Positions 60,701 to 64,000 of a DNA stretch of 64,000 bases are shown in pieces (the first letter of the stretch is position 1; every line of letters begins with the position of its first letter). The position numbers were made by a program, and so were the translations under genes. The notes beneath the pieces are model-generated. The model ran no database searches. It was not told the origin of the DNA and was given only the letters and a program-made list of their open reading frames with translations. The stretch is taken from NCBI RefSeq assembly GCF_049608145.1, contig NZ_JBMYXF010000006.1, positions 28,074 through 92,073 on the forward strand, in the 5' to 3' direction. Source of the stretch: Halocynthiibacter sp049608145. Lineage in GTDB: Bacteria; Pseudomonadota; Alphaproteobacteria; Rhodobacterales; Rhodobacteraceae.

Positions 60701-61275
60701 GCCAAGGTTTCATCAAAGCGCCCATGCGCATCATATACGCGGTGCACAAAGACAAGGTTTTCGCCCGCAGGCAGTGTCAGGCTGGCCTGCGCACCCGGGG
60801 TGATCGCCACAGTGGCCAGAGTTTTGGCACCGCCCCGCGCCGCCGTATCAATGACACGAATTTCACCCCGCGTCACAAAGGCCGGATAGTTCATGCGGCT
60901 CTGGAACGTGACGGTATCGCCAGCCTTCCATGCCTGGTCGCCAATCACATGGGCATCCAGACGGCGGGGCTGATCCAGCCCGTCAAATCGTACCTGAATA
61001 TCCGCCGCCGCCAGAGCGACATCCGCCTTGCGCTGTGCTTCAATCAAGCGTTGATCACCCACAGGTGTGCTATCACCCACACTGATCGCAAACCCCCGAA
61101 CCGGAGGCGTCGCCCCCTGTTCGGCGTTTTCGCCAATCGGCATGCTGACCACCGTATCCGCATGGGCGGCACATGTGACACCACCCGAAAGACAGTCTGT
61201 TTCAGCCCCTGCACTGCCTGGGATAACCCAAGCCGCAGTCATCAGAAGGCCGGCGATTGTTGTTTGTTTATACAT
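57772..61275 (-). CDS. Large outer-membrane beta-barrel protein with periplasmic domains
   Basis: An 1167-residue secreted protein. A signal peptide (cleavage near AGA-ET, residue 24) is followed by a cysteine pair, a helical-linker domain with RLIEAQRKADVALAAADIQVRF (about 75-96, in part), Ig-like or carboxypeptidase-regulatory-like beta domains (about 100-300), then from about residue 310 repeated amphipathic strands separated by acidic turns (ARVETWVSDTVRLGATGLV, TRLRFYADSYE, ARLELRRERGE). The last residues IAKF end in Phe, the usual barrel signal. It starts 21 bases after the stop of the giant surface protein and has AAGGA upstream, so the two form an operon. It may be the surface anchor or exporter of its partner; no TonB box is evident. 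Confidence 0.7.
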   Translation of the reverse strand: MYKQTTIAGLLMTAAWVIPGSAGAETDCLSGGVTCAAHADTVVSMPIGENAEQGATPPVRGFAISVGDSTPVGDQRLIEAQRKADVALAAADIQVRFDGLDQPRRLDAHVIGDQAWKAGDTVTFQSRMNYPAFVTRGEIRVIDTAARGGAKTLATVAITPGAQASLTLPAGENLVFVHRVYDAHGRFDETLALPLSERDQRGISDEDAQEEGTTTLNRQRIPVTGGAVTVSGTGLPAGARVQTLGEVIEADASGRFVLQRILPVGDHAVRVAARTIDLTRDVEIQGAEWFYVGVADVTLGWRTGDNIEGTDKYQRGRIAGYINGRLANGTEITASVDTREEDLSDIFRNLDKRDPRAVLNRIDRDDAYPTYGDDSSIVEDAPTSGRVYLRAERDGNHITWGDGEANIEGAEFIRNTRTLYGLHGEWASQSTTTEGEARVRVNAYAAQPDNLPGRDIFRGTGGSIYFLSQQDISRGSDSISVEITDPTNGRVLERRVLAYGTDYTINYTQGVIRLNKPLSAYAGADGLIRENPNGDNTVNLVAAYEWTPTASDLDGFSYGARVETWVSDTVRLGATGLVEDTGAADQKAFGADLRWQHSDTTWAELEIAQSDGPGFGFTTSADGGLTGTQTDARGGKGQAIRLEGQADLAELGSATPGLIGGYYETREEGFTSLDYSVSSDETLVGVFAEVEPSDRTRLRFYADSYENDAGREDLEVGAEIHHKLSDTRELSFGVEHLDRTNPGDATNSGTRTDLALRYTATPSDTLSWYVYGQGTVERTGGLKRNERFGIGGTAQLNQNWTLTGEVSEGTGGMGARALLTHDNAENGNSSYFGYTLDPDRSLSGVALNGKDRGQFVLGGTRHLNDRTTIWAENTRDLFGRHRSLTSAFGVDYSASEYSDWSLALEVGDINDPDGDDFERQALSLGYAYSDDTNRAARARLELRRERGEGGASSRDADTLAFTGDYNAEFSENARFIGSIDAVYTDRLDAAEQDAKFAEISLGYAYRPVAHDRLNVLARYRYVYDEYGQVITTSGGADTRGPLQHSHILSVDAEYQLNDTWSIGGKIGYRWSETADAGSNTFTQNNALLAVANARWHVVHNWDALLEVRALDAQQAGTTDYGALVAGYRHINNNVKLGIGYNFGRFSDDLADLTQDEKGAFINLIAKF

Positions 61276-61296
61276 GCTTCTTATTCCTTCTGGTCT

Positions 61297-64000
61297 TTAC
61301 TGAGCGATCTGCAGGGTTTCACGTTCCACCAAAAGGCGGGTGCCGCGTTGTCCTGTCCAAGCCTCCTCCAAGATCTCTTCCACAAGGTCGAGATGCAGGC
61401 GAGCGGCACGGCTGGTTTCAGACCCACGATGATAGCGCAGACGCACCACATCGATGGGGGTTGCAGGATCGTTGAGCAGATTGATCAGCGCTTGCGACAG
61501 GGCCTCTATCGCCTCACGTTCACCGGTCTCTGGATTGGTTTGGAAAGCGGTGGCATCCAGATCAATCTGGGCCACTTCAGACAGGGTTGCCCCAAAATTG
61601 ATACGCCCGAAACGACCGGCTGTCAGACGCAGAACACGGGGGTTTTCCGTGGTCATGCGATACCCTGACGGCAAGGTACGCGTGTCCAGTTTCAGCGTGA
61701 AGTTAGACCCGCCATCTTCCGGCAATGCGGCACAGGGCACATGGAAACGACCATGTTGATCCGTCGTAATCAGATGGCCATTCACGGTCACCAGACGCAC
61801 AGCTGCAAGGCCCTCTTCGCCTTCATTCTGGATGCCATTGCCATTGCGATCGTCAAAGACTTTCCCGATCACGTCAGAACAATCAAAGACATGTTCAACC
61901 CGGACCCGCACGGTGGCCGTGCCAATGTCAGAAACGACTGTACCATCCTGGGTTGCCCAGGCACTGTTCACCAGATCTTGCGTCGCACTGTCGGGAACCA
62001 CACGGGCCTGCAAGGTAACTTCAACAGACGCACCCGCAGCAATATCCATTCCCGACCAAGACAGCTGTCGTCCCGAAACAGTCGGTTCTGTCACAACACC
62101 ACCCACCATGGCCGTGCCAGGCGTATACGCAATTCCCCCAGGCAGTTCGTCCACAAGATCAAGGCCCGCAACATTCAGAACAGAGGTGTTTGTAAACACC
62201 AGCTTGTAAAGAACCGTATCACCATAGGCCACAACAGCACGATCCACCGTTTTCACCACAGAGATCACTCCGGGTTCTGCAAATGGCGGGGAAAGCGCTA
62301 GGAAAGTTGGATCATTCGTCGGGTCCATGTCATCGTCGACGCCATCCATATCCGGATCAACACGGGTCTCAGATCCACCATTGTTGCGGGTATCGGAATC
62401 ATCCACCGGCGTGCCGATTGAAGACGTCCCGGTAACCTGTGCCGTCTTTTCGATGCCACCAGCATTGATGTCTTTCACCGTAATCTCATACGGATCCATG
62501 GTACAGGTCGCCATCTCATTTGGCGCCAGAGTTGTCGGATTACAAACAATGTTGGTCAGATCAACGCCGCTGATCGCGATGTTTTCTACGGGTACAATGC
62601 TTTTGTTGGTCACGGTCATGACGTAAGGTACAAAGTCCCCGACATTAGGCATGACCGCAGGGCTTCCGTCCGGACGCTTTGGATCCATGGCCTGAAGTGT
62701 CAGCACAAGTTTTGGATGCGCGACTGTGACGGTTTCCACAGCAGATGCACAGTTGACCGGCAGATCAATCGTACAGATCTCATAGGCTACAGAATAAACG
62801 CCCGCAGGGGTATTTGGCGCAACCGTGATCAAACCAGTCATCGGATCAAGTGTCAGACCCGTTGCAGGGTTGCCCGCATCATCGGTGTAATCCCCCGCCT
62901 CAGGTTCAGTGATATCCACAGTCGTCAGATCAGCTGGCGCAGCATTCAGAACATCCGAAGTCAGTACAGAAGACGTTACACCGCCGTCTTGACCTATCAG
63001 ATCAAAGACCTCCGGCGCAGCAGTGATCTCATGTCCAACCGTAACGGTTGCTTTTGCTGTAGAGCAGATCAAAGGGTTCACCGTGCTACACAGATCGTAA
63101 TCAAAGCTGTAAACACCCGGTTGCGTTGCGGCAGCCACATCCACAGACCCATCTGGATTCAGTGTCAGACCGGCCGGCACAGCTGAGTTTGCATTTACAG
63201 CCACTGTTGCGTTGGCCACAGACGCCTGTTCACCGTTGACCTTGTCATTTCCAAAGAGATTGAAAAGGTTCCCCTGTCCAGCCTTACCCTCGTTGAAGCC
63301 AAGGATATTGTTGACGTCATTTGTCGCCTCAACGCTGATCACTGTCACCGTCTCGCTGACTGTGTCACAGACCATTGCATCATCCGCCGCACAGATCGTG
63401 TAGGCCACGGAATATGTGCCGGCTGCTGTATTTTCCGCAACCGTGATCAGACCTGTGACAGCATCAAGCGTCACGCCCGTCGCCGGATCGCCCGCTGCAT
63501 CCGTCACCGCACCCGCCGTGATGTTCACATTGCTCAGGGTTGCTGCCGCGCCGTTCAACGTGTCTGACCCTAAAACAGAGGTCGTGACACCGCCCGTGGC
63601 CGCAACCGTTGGGAAGGTTTCTGCAGTCGCAACCACCTGCTGGCCAACCGTGATTGTCGCCTTCGCCGTTTCACAGATCAAAGGGTTCACCGTGCTGCAC
63701 AGATCGTAATCAAAGCTGTAAACACCTGGCGCTGTCCCTGCGGCAACATCCACAGACCCATCCGCGTTCAGTGTCAGCTCTGCTGGCAGGGAGGAGGACG
63801 CGTTGACCACAACAGTCGCATTGCCCGGCCCCGCCGGAGCACCGCTGATCTTGTCGTTGTCAAACAGGTTGGTGACACCCGTCGTGCCCGCAGTCGCGTC
63901 CACAAAACTGACACTCGCCGTGTCAACTTCTGCCTCAACGCTGATCACTGTCACGGTCTCGCTGACCGTGTCACAGACCATTGCATCATCCGCCGCACAG
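61297..64000 (-). CDS. Giant secreted repeat protein with DUF11 and SdrD-B-like domains (5' end outside window)
   Basis: The frame is open through the right edge; 901 codons are visible. From the edge inward come tandem Ig-like domains of about 100 residues in alternating pairs (unit about 203 residues), each ending Y-S-x-x-Y-x-x-C-x7-C. Next are a linker with a calcium-loop-like DPDMDGVDDDMDPTND, a DUF11 domain (VVKTVDRAVVAYGDTVLYKL...), an SdrD-B/Cna-B-like domain (IGKVFDDRNGNGIQNEGE) and a C-terminal region loosely like OmpA (YHRGSETSRAARLHLDLV). This is the layout of a surface adhesin. The N-terminus, signal and number of repeats lie beyond the window. Confidence 0.75.
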   Translation of the reverse strand, partial: CAADDAMVCDTVSETVTVISVEAEVDTASVSFVDATAGTTGVTNLFDNDKISGAPAGPGNATVVVNASSSLPAELTLNADGSVDVAAGTAPGVYSFDYDLCSTVNPLICETAKATITVGQQVVATAETFPTVAATGGVTTSVLGSDTLNGAAATLSNVNITAGAVTDAAGDPATGVTLDAVTGLITVAENTAAGTYSVAYTICAADDAMVCDTVSETVTVISVEATNDVNNILGFNEGKAGQGNLFNLFGNDKVNGEQASVANATVAVNANSAVPAGLTLNPDGSVDVAAATQPGVYSFDYDLCSTVNPLICSTAKATVTVGHEITAAPEVFDLIGQDGGVTSSVLTSDVLNAAPADLTTVDITEPEAGDYTDDAGNPATGLTLDPMTGLITVAPNTPAGVYSVAYEICTIDLPVNCASAVETVTVAHPKLVLTLQAMDPKRPDGSPAVMPNVGDFVPYVMTVTNKSIVPVENIAISGVDLTNIVCNPTTLAPNEMATCTMDPYEITVKDINAGGIEKTAQVTGTSSIGTPVDDSDTRNNGGSETRVDPDMDGVDDDMDPTNDPTFLALSPPFAEPGVISVVKTVDRAVVAYGDTVLYKLVFTNTSVLNVAGLDLVDELPGGIAYTPGTAMVGGVVTEPTVSGRQLSWSGMDIAAGASVEVTLQARVVPDSATQDLVNSAWATQDGTVVSDIGTATVRVRVEHVFDCSDVIGKVFDDRNGNGIQNEGEEGLAAVRLVTVNGHLITTDQHGRFHVPCAALPEDGGSNFTLKLDTRTLPSGYRMTTENPRVLRLTAGRFGRINFGATLSEVAQIDLDATAFQTNPETGEREAIEALSQALINLLNDPATPIDVVRLRYHRGSETSRAARLHLDLVEEILEEAWTGQRGTRLLVERETLQIAQ
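62740..64000 (-). repeat. Tandem repeat units of about 606-618 bp inside the surface protein gene
   Basis: CAGATCAAAGGGTTCACCGT occurs at 63065 and 63674 (609 apart); GTGTCACAGACCATTGCATC at 63362 and 63968 (606 apart); and a diverged copy of the second module is about 618 bases away. Lengths differ by whole codons. The near-identity of parts suggests recent duplication or gene conversion, and the array continues past the window. Confidence 0.85.

Noticed and set aside
60085..61668. Open frame of about 527 codons opposite the outer-membrane protein gene
   Set aside because: Product is rich in Arg, His and Gln without fold motifs, typical of antisense reading of GC-rich coding DNA; it also spans the joint between two real minus-strand genes.
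62740..64000. Regular repeats considered as a CRISPR array
   Set aside because: Units are about 600 bp, lie in one open frame and encode Ig-like domains; there are no short identical repeats with unique spacers or cas genes.

Overview
The window looks like chromosomal DNA of a marine alphaproteobacterium of the Rhodobacteraceae (Roseobacter group). The evidence is a class II AroA, an Irr-type iron regulator beside fabA-fabB-fabI, a SAM/SAH riboswitch in front of metK (a riboswitch class found almost only in Rhodobacterales), a tpa/tauR/xsc/pta taurine cluster followed by soeABC, and a TmpAB-like organophosphonate pair. There are no rRNA or tRNA genes, no insertion sequences and no CRISPR array that I can see.

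Layout. 1-5.5 kb: a tiny membrane protein, aroA, a two-gene RNA-repair/ribosome-rescue operon (rtcB2-prfH), a decayed glycosyltransferase and trmB. 5.5-12.3 kb: metK under its riboswitch, then the conserved miaB-phoH-ybeY-corC-lnt block, all on the minus strand. 12.3-20.8 kb: an ABC-F ATPase, an MFS exporter, trmL, irr and the unsaturated fatty acid genes fabA-fabB-fabI. 20.8-28.6 kb: a CDF metal exporter and MerR regulator sharing a typical 19-bp-spacer promoter; a tightly coupled five-gene catabolic operon (haloacid dehalogenase, hydrolase, PLP dehydratase, EEP phosphatase/nuclease, PcaD-like hydrolase); a NYN-LOTUS RNase-like protein; and a TetA-like exporter. 28.7-34.1 kb: zinc ADH, tmpA-like, tmpB-like and an enolase-superfamily gene in one operon, with an MmgE/PrpD gene opposite.

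34.2-46.1 kb is the most coherent system: complete dissimilation of the sulfonate taurine. Tpa makes sulfoacetaldehyde, Xsc releases sulfite and acetyl phosphate, Pta makes acetyl-CoA, SoeABC oxidises sulfite to sulfate at the membrane, and a YeiH-type carrier probably exports the anion. TauR (MocR family) sits in the middle. Paired copies of a TauR-like direct repeat, with identical 22-bp phasing, lie upstream of both tpa and xsc. Strong terminators bound the units.

46-57.7 kb is mostly housekeeping: hemC, hemE, hemF, clpS, rsmC, a SPOR-tailed D,D-carboxypeptidase and a fumarylpyruvate hydrolase-like enzyme, plus an orphan gene, an MFS exporter with a His-rich tail preceded by four ATGCA repeats at 11-bp steps, and an SDR without its catalytic lysine. 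57.8-64 kb is a two-gene surface module: a very large secreted repeat protein running off the right edge, whose Ig-like repeats each carry a C-x7-C hairpin, followed by an 1167-residue outer-membrane beta-barrel protein. This pair is the best candidate here for an undescribed system.
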